Shown piece after piece: positions 54,621 through 63,402 of a stretch of 64,000 bases of DNA. The number at the start of each line of letters is the position of its first letter. Position 1 is the stretch's first letter. The notes beneath the pieces were generated by a model that was not told the origin of the DNA, searched no databases, and saw nothing but the letters and a program-made list of their open reading frames with translations. Position numbers and translations under genes: made by a program. The DNA is from Litorimonas taeanensis (lineage in GTDB: Bacteria > Pseudomonadota > Alphaproteobacteria > Caulobacterales > Maricaulaceae). The stretch covers positions 279,681-343,680 of the forward strand of contig NZ_RBII01000002.1 of assembly GCF_003634015.1 (NCBI RefSeq), given 5' to 3'.

Positions 54621-55847
54621 ATGTCAAAAGGCTCTCTATTTTTAATTAGCGCGTTAAGCGCAGTATTGGGCGGGGTAATAGTTGCCATCGCGATTTGGAT
54701 GATAGTCAACGCTACGGGCATTTTAAAGGCATCGGAGCCGGATATATACGGCGCAGGTGCAGGCTACGAAATGCTGGCCGAGTACCAATGTATGTTCGGC
54801 GAATCCAAGGAAATTATCATGCGCGGCGTGGATGACGATTATGCTTTGGAAAATTCTGAATCCGGGCGAGTAAATGAGCAGCTATCTGACCTTCCGGGAA
54901 ATCACGCAAATTTTTCTGCACGGCGTGACTACGATGAAGGTGGTCAGGATAAGGTGTTATCAGATTATTTCGATGTCCCTTCAAATATCACCAAGGGGAT
55001 ATTTGTGACACGAATGAAGCCCGCCTCACTGACTTCCGAAAGTTTCGGTAATGACTTGATTTTAATTGGGCACCTTGGAGACCACAAACCCGAAAATTTC
55101 AATGCGGACCACCATGTGTTCCATTCTGCAATTGCTCATTTAGAAGCACAACCCGGCTGGGTGCGTCATGACGATATTTATAGCGCTCCATTTAATCAAA
55201 TTCGCTATCGTTCTAATGATGCAAAACACGATGTAAACATCAAACGCGGCTATGGCGATTTGCTAGAACAGCAGCGCGACAAAGCTGCGGACCGTAGAAT
55301 AGATTTTACTGTTTTTGATGACACTAGAGTAGATTTTGCCGGCGTCGCCTATTGTGTGCACCCGGAGACTCCTCGAGGCCTGACCTTTATGAACTCTCCC
55401 GCGTTTGACGCCGTTATATCTGACTTGGTCCTCTTAGCCTGTGATGTGGACCCGAATTCAAGATGGTGCAATCCAATCTACGGAGATACGGATTGCACTA
55501 CCTCTCAGCCCTTGGCTTGCTTTTTGGATGAAAATACGCCCATTCCTGACCTTGATGAAGTTGCGCCTATAGCCGGGTTGTGGATTGATAAATATTGGGG
55601 TGGCGGAAAAATTGCTTTTTCTCCTCCTGTTACGGGGACACAGTTCAAAACCTTGACCGAAGTCAATAAATTTTGCGCATCGACCTTTGGCAAAAATTGG
55701 CGCGTACTAGATTGGCATGACAGTAACCTAAAAGGCGTTGCTGGGCGACGCCACGGACCACGACACAACGGGCGCGCCTGGGTTGATATTAAAGACCAAC
55801 CCAATGGCACATGTTGGGCTAGAGAGGATGCATCGTGGGAGAAGTAA
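54621..55847 (+). CDS. Membrane-anchored protein with C-terminal six-cysteine domain
   Basis: A 408-residue protein, one N-terminal membrane helix (about residues 6-30), a middle region of about 230 residues without recognisable family, and a C-terminal domain (about 274-402) homologous to the preceding protein: WCNPIYGDTDC, PLACFLDENTPIP, CASTFGKNWRVLDWHD, WVDIKDQPNGTCW. The middle part has only a few cysteines. The topology implies a periplasmic body. Its last 13 bases overlap the start of the NarL-type regulator gene, so expression of the two is linked. Confidence 0.75.
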   Translation: MSKGSLFLISALSAVLGGVIVAIAIWMIVNATGILKASEPDIYGAGAGYEMLAEYQCMFGESKEIIMRGVDDDYALENSESGRVNEQLSDLPGNHANFSARRDYDEGGQDKVLSDYFDVPSNITKGIFVTRMKPASLTSESFGNDLILIGHLGDHKPENFNADHHVFHSAIAHLEAQPGWVRHDDIYSAPFNQIRYRSNDAKHDVNIKRGYGDLLEQQRDKAADRRIDFTVFDDTRVDFAGVAYCVHPETPRGLTFMNSPAFDAVISDLVLLACDVDPNSRWCNPIYGDTDCTTSQPLACFLDENTPIPDLDEVAPIAGLWIDKYWGGGKIAFSPPVTGTQFKTLTEVNKFCASTFGKNWRVLDWHDSNLKGVAGRRHGPRHNGRAWVDIKDQPNGTCWAREDASWEK

Positions 55848-56500
55848 TACACGTTGGCATTCTTGAAGATAATGACAATATGCGCGCTCACTTTTGTAGA
55901 ATTGTAGAGAAATCGTCTACGCTCTCCCTTGCATTTGCTGCAGAAACTTTATCCGAAGCCCGTGAAATCTTTAATAAAAACACTTGTGATATCTGCCTTG
56001 TCGATTTGCAATTGCCCGACGGGAACGGGTTGGAATTCGTTGCCGACTTACAAAAAGAAGGCGAAACCAACGCCCTTATCCTAACGGTTCTAGGTGACCG
56101 CGTTAGCGTTCTCGCGGGCCTGCAAGCCGGCGCCAAAGGGTACCTTTTAAAAGACACGCCTCCCGCCCAAATAGAGCAAGCGATACTGGCTGTAATGAAC
56201 GGGGGCAACCCAATCAGCCCGCAAGCTGCGACACACTTGTTGGAAATTCTGAACAAGACGCCTGAGAATAAAAAAGCCGAAATTTTACCGGGAACAGAGA
56301 GTATTACAGACCGTGAAAAAGATATCCTGACGATGTTCTCCCGTGGCATGTCCTATCAAGAGACCGCCGACATTTTAGGTATTAAAATTAATACGGTCAG
56401 AGATCATACCAAATCCATTTATCGAAAACTCAGTGTGCACTCGCGCAATGAAGCTATCTTCGAAGCGCTACAAAATGGTTGGATTGAGATGACACGCTAA
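55835..56500 (+). CDS. NarL/FixJ-family response regulator
   Basis: A 221-residue regulator. The receiver has acidic residues at EDND (11-14), phosphoacceptor Asp57 in CLVDLQLPDG and Lys in YLLKDTPP. The C-terminal LuxR helix-turn-helix starts about residue 155 (SITDREKDILTMFSRGMS, then IKINTVRDHTKSIYRKL). The GTG start at 55835 lies inside the upstream gene by 13 bases. It converges on the sensor kinase gene with a four-base overlap of stops. The kinase-regulator pairing is inferred from adjacency and from matching HisKA_3/NarL classes. Confidence 0.94.
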   Translation: MGEVIHVGILEDNDNMRAHFCRIVEKSSTLSLAFAAETLSEAREIFNKNTCDICLVDLQLPDGNGLEFVADLQKEGETNALILTVLGDRVSVLAGLQAGAKGYLLKDTPPAQIEQAILAVMNGGNPISPQAATHLLEILNKTPENKKAEILPGTESITDREKDILTMFSRGMSYQETADILGIKINTVRDHTKSIYRKLSVHSRNEAIFEALQNGWIEMTR

Positions 56501-58215
56501 GACGATGTAACTGGCGGAATTATTAATGTGTAAGAGAGCCCTTTACCACCAAGCCCCATGCCTTTGACTAGCTCGGCACCCAAGCTTTTGGCCCTAGCCT
56601 GCATATTCTTCAAACCTTGCCCACACGGTATTTTAATGAGATCTGGCACCCCCTTGCCGTTATCCGCAATATATATCCGAAAGGGTTGGCTAGGTCCGGT
56701 ACAGGACAGATCAATACAAAGTGTGTTCGCCCCAGAATGACGCACCGTGTTGGATATAGCTTCCTGCATAAAGCGGTATAAGTTCAGAACGGTCTTGGGT
56801 CCGTATTGTCCGGGCTTAAAAGGCGTAGAAATTTTCCAGTCTAGCGCAATACCCGATGCCATTAATTGAGGCTTGGCGCGTGCATGAAACGTCTTGAGCG
56901 CACTTTCAATATCATCAGCACTATGATCCATAGAATCCACAATAAGACGCAGATCATTCAGCCCGCTTTGTAGTTCCGCCTCAATATCACTTTGACTCGC
57001 ATCCCCTGATTGAACCCGTACCAATAAAGACAATAAATGCCCGCCAATACCGTCATGAATATCACGAGTCAGACGTTGCCGCTCTTCCATCTGAGCAGAC
57101 TTTTTGATCTCCAGATCAAGCGCAGCCCGTTGATCTATGATAATATGTTCAGCAGTGGTGAGTTTGTTTATCAGATCCTTCTTTGATGTTTTTGATTGCC
57201 TGTAATCGGCCCAAAGTTGCGTCCAAAGAGCAAAGCCTAGAAAGGGTAAAACGCCAACGGCCATGAACGGTATGACGGGTTCAAACCGAATGGTATTTGA
57301 TAGCGGCATAAACGCAAAAGCCGTCAATAGAAGTGCTAAAACCGCCGCCAAAGCTAAGCCGCGCAGCACGACTGTCCATCGGCTGCGGAACCTAATGAAT
57401 AGGGCGCACACACATAGTCCTAGAATGCATTCTATAACAAGAGAAGCGGGAAAGAGGCTTATGCCAGCTGATAAGGCGATAGCATTAGAGAGCATAGCCT
57501 TTAACATTAAAGCGCCACTTGCAATTCCATATACAAAATAACGCTGCCATGCCCAGCTCAGAGCGAGACCGATGATTACAGCTAATAAACCAAGACTTGC
57601 GGACACGGCCCATAGTTTACGGGTGAAATCCATAGCAACAATTTCTTTGGAAACTGGCTCTAACTCGGTTTTCGAGCCTAAATAAATTTCCGAAATTTCG
57701 GCTCCCCATTCATTAGGCGTGATGATGAATTCTAGCCGATTATTGCCTGTTTGAAAATGTGAGTTCGGAATACTGAGGTCAATATAAAACGGTTTCTGTC
57801 CAGAGCTAACATAGGGCCGAGCACGTTCTTGGCCAATTCTAACACCATTGACATAGGCCACCACAGACCCTCCGACTTGCGGAACAATCGTCCTTTGTGG
57901 TGGAACATCATCACTAGATAAAATAAATAGGTGGCTATATTGCCGGATGCTCGCCTGCGGCAAAGTAAATTGATCATCCAGCGTCAAATTTTGATCAGAT
58001 ACTTTTCGGCGACGTAAACGTTCATTACTTTCGAGCTGGAGGATATTGATTGACTCAGCGGGAAGCGACTGTGGCCGTTGCTTAGAAATTTGTCCGCTCA
58101 CGAATACGCAAAGACATAAAAAACTCACAGCAATCACAATGGGAATTAATAGCCCTGCAGCCCCCCAGCGCCAATCTCCCATCGAGTCATGATGTGATGT
58201 TTCAAACTTCCCCAT
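56497..58215 (-). CDS. HisKA_3 sensor histidine kinase with 7TM-like membrane region
   Basis: A 572-residue kinase. An N-terminal helix (about 19-40), a periplasmic domain (about 45-200) with a beta-rich centre resembling a carbohydrate-binding jelly roll, then about five to six closely spaced helices (205-333) that resemble the 7TMR-DISM layout. A coiled coil leads to the HisKA_3 box with His387 in RDIHDGIGGHLL; the ATPase domain has AISNTVRHSGA, DNGKGV and GQGLKNM. It is convergent with its presumed regulator. A ligand such as a glycan is possible, but this rests on fold resemblance only. Confidence 0.92.
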   Translation of the reverse strand: MGKFETSHHDSMGDWRWGAAGLLIPIVIAVSFLCLCVFVSGQISKQRPQSLPAESINILQLESNERLRRRKVSDQNLTLDDQFTLPQASIRQYSHLFILSSDDVPPQRTIVPQVGGSVVAYVNGVRIGQERARPYVSSGQKPFYIDLSIPNSHFQTGNNRLEFIITPNEWGAEISEIYLGSKTELEPVSKEIVAMDFTRKLWAVSASLGLLAVIIGLALSWAWQRYFVYGIASGALMLKAMLSNAIALSAGISLFPASLVIECILGLCVCALFIRFRSRWTVVLRGLALAAVLALLLTAFAFMPLSNTIRFEPVIPFMAVGVLPFLGFALWTQLWADYRQSKTSKKDLINKLTTAEHIIIDQRAALDLEIKKSAQMEERQRLTRDIHDGIGGHLLSLLVRVQSGDASQSDIEAELQSGLNDLRLIVDSMDHSADDIESALKTFHARAKPQLMASGIALDWKISTPFKPGQYGPKTVLNLYRFMQEAISNTVRHSGANTLCIDLSCTGPSQPFRIYIADNGKGVPDLIKIPCGQGLKNMQARAKSLGAELVKGMGLGGKGLSYTLIIPPVTSS

Positions 58216-58361
58216 TAATTTAGTGATGACAGCTACTTAGCTCTCTCGCAATTAAAAAATAAGACGCGAGCTAAAGCTCCCCACCACATGAATATGGGAT
58301 GGTGAAAATGACTGATGGGTTTAATTCATCTTCAGAGTTAACAACTGAAGTGGAATCGGAA

Positions 58362-58802
58362 ATGAACCTGTTTAAAACGCCTAACAATCTAATTAAACTT
58401 TGCACGGTAGCATTGACCGGTGTGTTAATCGCTATGCCGACCCACGCGCAAACAAATGATCGGGTAAAGAGTGCCAAGCCAATCGCTCACTCTCAAATGA
58501 AAGCCTCGCCTTGCGTTAACCCAATGGAGCCGTGTGGTGGTCAAATTTTCACTCTCGATGTTCGAAAAGTCAAATCACTCAAGCTCCAGGACCGAGACTT
58601 GAAGAAATATATCATGAGCCAAATTCATGAGCAATATCCTGAAGCTTCAGAAGAAACACTTGAGGGGAGTTCTGGCCTTCTCATTGCACTTTTGGCCTCC
58701 GTACAGGACACTCCTGACGTTGAAGATATCGAGTTAGAATTAGTTAAGTGGCCGCCCGTCATTACTTTTGAATTCAAGATTAAAATTAAGTTCGGCAAGT
58801 AA
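58362..58802 (+). CDS. Small secreted protein of unknown function
   Basis: A 146-residue protein with a signal peptide (MNLFKTPNNLIKLC..., cleavage after THA) when started at the ATG at 58362; an earlier ATG at 58299 would add 21 polar residues ahead of the signal and is less likely. The mature part has two cysteines (SPCVNPMEPC) near its N-terminus, a charged helical middle and a beta-strand-rich, Lys-rich end (ITFEFKIKIKFGK). No family recognised. It precedes the FG-GAP-repeat gene by about 110 bases. Confidence 0.6.
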   Translation: MNLFKTPNNLIKLCTVALTGVLIAMPTHAQTNDRVKSAKPIAHSQMKASPCVNPMEPCGGQIFTLDVRKVKSLKLQDRDLKKYIMSQIHEQYPEASEETLEGSSGLLIALLASVQDTPDVEDIELELVKWPPVITFEFKIKIKFGK

Positions 58803-58809
58803 GCACTCT

Positions 58810-58853
58810 CGCAAGACTAACGGGGCGCTTGCGAAACAACCCTAAGGGTTGTC
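58810..58853 (+). promoter_or_regulatory. Two adjacent hairpins between secreted-protein genes
   Basis: TCGCAAG (58810-58816) pairs with CTTGCGA (58829-58835); two bases later ACAACCCT (58837-58844) pairs with AGGGTTGT (58846-58853), a near-perfect 17-base palindrome. They fall 8-51 bases after the stop of the small secreted protein and about 58 bases before the next start. No T-run. They may act on mRNA processing or bind a dimeric regulator. Confidence 0.5.
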
Positions 58854-58911
58854 GAGCGCTTTGGTTGAAATAGACAAATTCTATCGCTTTAGACATACAT
58901 TGGAGACTTCA

Positions 58912-61395
58912 ATGAGAAAACGCTACTTACTCACTTCTGCTTGCATATCGATGGTAGTCGGGAGTCCTGCATTAGCCGAAGACATGCTCGTTGAACGCGT
59001 CAGATATTGTACAAAACCTGGCATTGAAAATGTTTGCGGAAGCACTCAATTGAATTCTAAATTCAAAGAATGGAACACCCACGGCGTAGAAACTCAAGAA
59101 CAATTAGAAACTTATATTTCTATAATTAATCAACCAGAGCGCAGTAAAGTTAAACGCGTTGTCTTTGTTTCCGCAGGACAACAAATAAATGATGGCTACC
59201 CCAATGCGCTTACTGGGCAACCTGACAAGTATAAGAAAGACTGCAAAAACCAAACCAAAAACTGTATGCGCCCCATTCATCCTATGTCACTGGTTGGGCG
59301 TTTGAGAGCGAGTGGTGAATTTGACGATAGTGAAACACTCTATATATCAGCCTTAGACGCTAAGTTTGGATATTTTAGATCAGTCGAGCAAAAACAAAAT
59401 CGTGAAAATGCATACTGGGATTTCCTAACCTCCAAGTTTGACCCTAGTAATGTGGAGCTTATGGTCTTGGCAGGACAAAGCCGTGGCGGATGTTTAATGT
59501 ACCGCCTGGGCAGCCGAATGCGGAAGTCCACCAAGCATCAGAACATACCGTTAATCGTGCAAGGCTATGACCCTGTCTGTACGACACCCGACTTAAATGT
59601 TGACGGGTTGGAACTACCGGCAGGCAATGTCAGAATTTCACCGACCTCAACACTACCGACTAACAAAGTTAATAACCCTCTAAATAGCAGTTTCATATCT
59701 TATATTGTGAATATGGATAAGGTCTTTCCTGCTGCATTTCGTGATAATTTAAAAGTTTTGAATATCCACGCCGGAGGGAAAGTGGGTAGCCAAAATGTTA
59801 TTCGGTCTTTCACCTGGTATAACAAGGATACTGACATTGGTTGGTGGAAACAAAAATGGGTAAACTATGAGCATAATGATATGGGCGGCTATCTGACGAG
59901 CGCTAGCGCTACGGCACATGCTCGACCTGCTATTGGTGACGTCGGTTATGCTCATATTTATAATTACTCAAAATATGAGCTTGGCCGTCCAGACCCCACT
60001 AACTTTCGCGCTAAGCCGCGTTATCCAGTAGATGTAAATGGAGACCGCAAAAGCGATATAATCTTGGCCTATCGTGATCGGAATAAAGGGCTAACTTTTC
60101 ATACTAAAATCTCTAATGGCGACGGAACATTTAGTCACAAAAAACATGTGGCCGGGGACGGGGTTGGCACGCATGACTGGGGATTGCATTCAGGGTATTT
60201 CAACAAGGATTCTAAGACTGATATCTTGGCGCCCTATCAACACAAAACCCAAGGCCTGATACTACGCACCAAGATGTCAAATGGTGATGGAACCTATTCT
60301 GAAAAATCACACATTGCTGGTGATGGTGTAAGTGCAAATGACCTTCCCATGTTAATTGGTGACATAGATGGAGACGGGCTTTCCGATGTTATCATGCCAT
60401 ATCAACACCCGACGGATGGTTTACGCATTCGAACAAAGACCTCTAACGGCGATGGTAGTTTCAATAATCACGATTTTAAAGCCGGAGATGGTAATCTTGG
60501 TAAGACATTGCGAGTCCACGCTGGGGATGTAAACGGTGATAAGAAAACAGATTTAATTTATCTGTATCAACGTGGGTCTGATGAAAAAATGGAAGTGAGG
60601 ACGCGGACGTCTAATGGAGATGGCACTTTCGGATACAGTAAAACCCTTCCATTACACTATACCCCTTGGACGAATATTCAGTCTTTTGTTGCAGACGTTA
60701 ATCGTGATGGAAAATCAGATCTGATTGTATTGGAGAGAGGCAATAAAGGTCAACTTGAGGCGCATACATTCTTCTTCAAACCCGACGGTAATTACGACCG
60801 CGTGATTGAAAAATTCTCGGATGGACCCGAAGTTGACGCCATGGAAACTATTGTGGCTGATGTGAATGGCGACCGCCGTACTGATATCGTCATGCGTGTC
60901 CGCGATAAAACGAAAGGTCTGATCCTTCGGGTAAAACTGTCCCAAGGCAATGGTCATTACACGTCCTCCGAATATTCAGCAGGGGATGGCGCGTCCGTTG
61001 ATAATCTTCATATCTTGAGCGGACATTACGATTCAGGCCGGCATACAGATTTGGCCCTGCGTTACCGCCATTCTCAAAAGGGACTAATCTTCAGAACAAA
61101 GCATGGTACGTCACAAGGTTCGTTTACAGAGAAAGAATTCGCATCAGGCGACGGAAGCGCAGTCGATAAAATGGAAGCCCTGAGCGGCCCAGTATTTTGG
61201 GACGGTGGAGCGACGTTTAACCCGCCGCGGGAGAGTATAGGATCAAGCACCGCGCCTGCGGTCAACGTCAACACGACAGTAAAGCCAGGCATTGGACTTA
61301 AGCCCGTCGAAAGCAGCAAGCCTATTGCGAGACCTCTACCCTCAACAAAGAAAGCCCTACCGAGCTCAATAAAACCAAAGAAAGTTAATGAGTAA
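58912..61395 (+). CDS. Secreted FG-GAP/VCBS-repeat protein with hydrolase-like N-terminal domain
   Basis: An 827-residue exported protein. GGAG eight bases upstream of the ATG at 58912 and a signal peptide ending PALAED fix the start. The N-terminal part (about 25-370) has VVFVSAGQQIND and LMVLAGQSRGGC, where Ser190 in GQSRG looks like an alpha/beta-hydrolase nucleophile elbow; a catalytic Asp and His cannot be assigned. Residues about 375-760 carry seven repeats of about 53 residues with Ca-binding D-x-N/D-x-D loops (DVNGDRKSD, DIDGDGLSD, DVNGDKKTD and others) and NGDGTF turns. A Pro/Lys-rich tail ends the chain. Role unknown: adhesin, hydrolase or toxin delivery are all possible. Confidence 0.82.
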   Translation: MRKRYLLTSACISMVVGSPALAEDMLVERVRYCTKPGIENVCGSTQLNSKFKEWNTHGVETQEQLETYISIINQPERSKVKRVVFVSAGQQINDGYPNALTGQPDKYKKDCKNQTKNCMRPIHPMSLVGRLRASGEFDDSETLYISALDAKFGYFRSVEQKQNRENAYWDFLTSKFDPSNVELMVLAGQSRGGCLMYRLGSRMRKSTKHQNIPLIVQGYDPVCTTPDLNVDGLELPAGNVRISPTSTLPTNKVNNPLNSSFISYIVNMDKVFPAAFRDNLKVLNIHAGGKVGSQNVIRSFTWYNKDTDIGWWKQKWVNYEHNDMGGYLTSASATAHARPAIGDVGYAHIYNYSKYELGRPDPTNFRAKPRYPVDVNGDRKSDIILAYRDRNKGLTFHTKISNGDGTFSHKKHVAGDGVGTHDWGLHSGYFNKDSKTDILAPYQHKTQGLILRTKMSNGDGTYSEKSHIAGDGVSANDLPMLIGDIDGDGLSDVIMPYQHPTDGLRIRTKTSNGDGSFNNHDFKAGDGNLGKTLRVHAGDVNGDKKTDLIYLYQRGSDEKMEVRTRTSNGDGTFGYSKTLPLHYTPWTNIQSFVADVNRDGKSDLIVLERGNKGQLEAHTFFFKPDGNYDRVIEKFSDGPEVDAMETIVADVNGDRRTDIVMRVRDKTKGLILRVKLSQGNGHYTSSEYSAGDGASVDNLHILSGHYDSGRHTDLALRYRHSQKGLIFRTKHGTSQGSFTEKEFASGDGSAVDKMEALSGPVFWDGGATFNPPRESIGSSTAPAVNVNTTVKPGIGLKPVESSKPIARPLPSTKKALPSSIKPKKVNE

Positions 61396-61960
61396 GTTTA
61401 TGAAATTTCTCATTTCAAAATTGGCTATATCGACTTTGGCCTCGATAGGTTTGATTGCGTGTCAAGCCGATGACCTTGATGCAACAGGCCCCGATACAGC
61501 TCACTCAGAGACGCCATCACACCCAGAGACGCCATCACAAATTGGGGCGAGTGCCCCCTCAACATTACCTAGCTATGATTTCGAACGCACTCTACAAATA
61601 TGCGTGGGGACAATTTGTAAGCTCGGCGCGACGGAAAGTATGAAAATGTCAGACTATAGCGCCAATCTAATTAGCACCATGGGGTTAGGTCAATCCGATA
61701 CGCTATCGGACGCACGCAGTAAGCTATCCGAGTTTTATGGCGGTATCGTTTCGTCCAGCCTTGGCGGAACCTCAGATCCAGAGCTGAAACTGTTATCTGC
61801 TCAACTATCTCCCGGAACGGATAAGAATTTGCCTGAATATGACGTTGTCATTCGTACTAAGGGCATGAGTAACGGGGCGCGGGTTCATGACTGGGGGGCA
61901 CGTATACGCTGCGCTCCAGTCATGGCAAGCACGCCATGGCAAAAGACGCCTTGCCTTTAA
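61388..61960 (+). CDS. Predicted lipoprotein of unknown function
   Basis: A 190-residue lipoprotein: the hydrophobic N-terminus ends LIAC, giving the lipidated cysteine at about residue 25. A short Ser/Thr/Pro-rich linker with an exact 18-bp in-frame repeat (ETPSHP then ETPSQ) follows, then a domain with four cysteines including CVGTIC. It overlaps the FG-GAP gene by eight bases (ATG at 61388; ATG at 61400 also possible), so the two are co-translated and the products may work together. Its stop overlaps that of the convergent Rhs fragment by four bases. Confidence 0.68.
   Translation: MSKFMKFLISKLAISTLASIGLIACQADDLDATGPDTAHSETPSHPETPSQIGASAPSTLPSYDFERTLQICVGTICKLGATESMKMSDYSANLISTMGLGQSDTLSDARSKLSEFYGGIVSSSLGGTSDPELKLLSAQLSPGTDKNLPEYDVVIRTKGMSNGARVHDWGARIRCAPVMASTPWQKTPCL
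61506..61539 (+). repeat. 18-bp in-frame tandem repeat in the lipoprotein linker
   Basis: CAGAGACGCCATCACA is repeated at 61506-61521 and 61524-61539 with a period of 18 bases, duplicating six residues of the Pro/Ser/Thr linker after the lipobox. Length variation between strains would not break the frame. Confidence 0.75.
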
Positions 61961-62175
61961 AACAGAAACGCATGGGTCACCGCACTCGTCTCGCCGATCA
62001 ACCGCCCCTCCCTTTCATGATGGTAATGGACATCCGTCACATTTCCAAAGTTATCAGTCGCTGTCTTGGCAATACGCTGTTCAAAGACATCATAAGTGTA
62101 TGACGCAGCAACCGCGCCATCACGGTATACTGTTTCAATGTTGTAGTCATTCAAAGCTTCTTCCCAGAGCCCCAA
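61957..62175 (-). pseudogene. Displaced Rhs/YD-repeat core fragment
   Basis: About 72 codons read as one YD-repeat stretch of an Rhs core: YRDGAVAASYTYDVFEQR, then DNFGNVTDVHYHHERE and GRLIGETSA. In a whole Rhs protein this segment lies before the DPxG-containing core end, which here is at 63860-64000. The fragment has no proper N-terminus (an in-frame stop lies about 65 bases upstream) and ends abruptly. It is best read as leftover from tip exchange or a duplicated 3' end. Confidence 0.7.
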
Positions 62176-62443
62176 CTTGTGATTTATTTTGCCTCTGAAA
62201 AAAGACCCGCCACGTCGTTTTCAAACAAATATAGGTTTTTATACGCTTTTTTTCATCAGAGTAGTGTTGAAGCCGCCTAAAAGCATGGCCAATATCTTCC
62301 CATAATCGAGGATTAGTATTTATTTCAAACTCGTTTTCGGCAATGTATTTTTGCAAGTCCTCTTTTGTTGCGATGCTGGTCGATTTTAAATTACTGTCCT
62401 GAATAATTAACCTTGTTGCTCCCGTAAGATTCCGAAACATCAC
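62147..62443 (-). CDS. Small unknown ORF between Rhs immunity gene and Rhs fragment
   Basis: A 98-residue ORF; the first 75 or so residues look protein-like and charged (ATKEDLQKYIAENEFEINT, LWEDIGHAFRRLQHY), while the last 20 run over the displaced Rhs fragment in another frame, so the gene may have lost its true 3' end. It lies 62 bases after the immunity gene in the same direction. It could be an orphan immunity gene or the remains of another tip. No family recognised. Confidence 0.4.
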   Translation of the reverse strand: MMFRNLTGATRLIIQDSNLKSTSIATKEDLQKYIAENEFEINTNPRLWEDIGHAFRRLQHYSDEKKRIKTYICLKTTWRVFFQRQNKSQVGALGRSFE

Positions 62444-62505
62444 CCTTCAGTCATTCTAAAGGTAAAACCCTGCCAAAGAATGGTAGGAAGTTGGGTACAA
62501 ATCAC

Positions 62506-63402
62506 TTAGAATATTTTTAGCCATACTGAATATAGAACAAAAATAATAAAGAAAATTGAAGCCGTCGCCAATATAACAAATAATGGAGCTGTTATTATAA
62601 ACACAGATATAGGCGTATCGTTAATTAAGGTTTTCAGTAGAAAAAATGCAAACGATACAACAGGAACCCCTATTAATATAAATTTTGTTTGGATGTTCTC
62701 GCGTTCATATTTGCGAATTTCTTCAATCTTGGCACTCGATATATTAATTGTACGATCACCAAAATTGCATTTAATCTTTGTCGATGGGCCATACATATCC
62801 TTACGAATTCCCTCACCAACATTTAATTTTGAGAAATCAAAAACAACTGACTTATTTTTTTCTGTTATATTTTTATGCTTTGGCGGAAGCATTTTTGAAT
62901 CTAAATTCAAAGACAAATCCTCATTCAGCAAGGTATTTGCTTTAAAAATCTGTTCGCTCTTCAAGAGCCTTTCAATAAAAACTCTCCCTTGTTTGCCGCT
63001 GACATTCTTTAAAAACTCACATATATTATTACTTGCAACAAGTAGCACATATGGGTCATGAGAATTATAAATAACAGGTGTATCAGCCTTAGTTGTGTCC
63101 AGTAAATGAAAACTGTTTCCTTCATAGTCCCTAGCAAAAGCTACAAAAAAGTTTTCTTTTGGAAAACTAAATTCAATGTCTTCAGTGAACCCTAAACTCC
63201 AGTCTATTTCAATTTCATCCAGTGAAATTTTTTCAGACCTTCCTATCAGACTCATGAAAGACTCATCAAAATCAGGAACTAGTTCAAATTTTTTGTATAT
63301 GTTAGCGACCGCGTTGTCATTAATGCGCCCATTATAACTTTTCGTTTCTTCAACCAAGACATTATAGGCTTTGAAGCATTCATTTTTAACATTGACAATC
63401 AT
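62506..63402 (-). CDS. SMI1/KNR4-like immunity protein with C-terminal membrane helices
   Basis: A 298-residue protein whose first 150 residues fit the SMI1/KNR4 (SUKH) fold used by many immunity proteins to polymorphic toxins: [31 protein letters not shown] and [15 protein letters not shown] Lys/Asn-rich linker follows, and two hydrophobic helices at about 238-260 and 265-290 end the chain. The start overlaps the Rhs gene's stop by 17 bases, the standard toxin-immunity arrangement. It is very AT-rich compared with the window, suggesting recent acquisition. The membrane tail is unusual and might place it where the toxin acts. Confidence 0.75.
   Translation of the reverse strand: MIVNVKNECFKAYNVLVEETKSYNGRINDNAVANIYKKFELVPDFDESFMSLIGRSEKISLDEIEIDWSLGFTEDIEFSFPKENFFVAFARDYEGNSFHLLDTTKADTPVIYNSHDPYVLLVASNNICEFLKNVSGKQGRVFIERLLKSEQIFKANTLLNEDLSLNLDSKMLPPKHKNITEKNKSVVFDFSKLNVGEGIRKDMYGPSTKIKCNFGDRTINISSAKIEEIRKYERENIQTKFILIGVPVVSFAFFLLKTLINDTPISVFIITAPLFVILATASIFFIIFVLYSVWLKIF

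Noticed and set aside
55888..56349. 153-codon ORF antisense to the NarL-type regulator
   Set aside because: Antisense shadow of an intact receiver/HTH gene.
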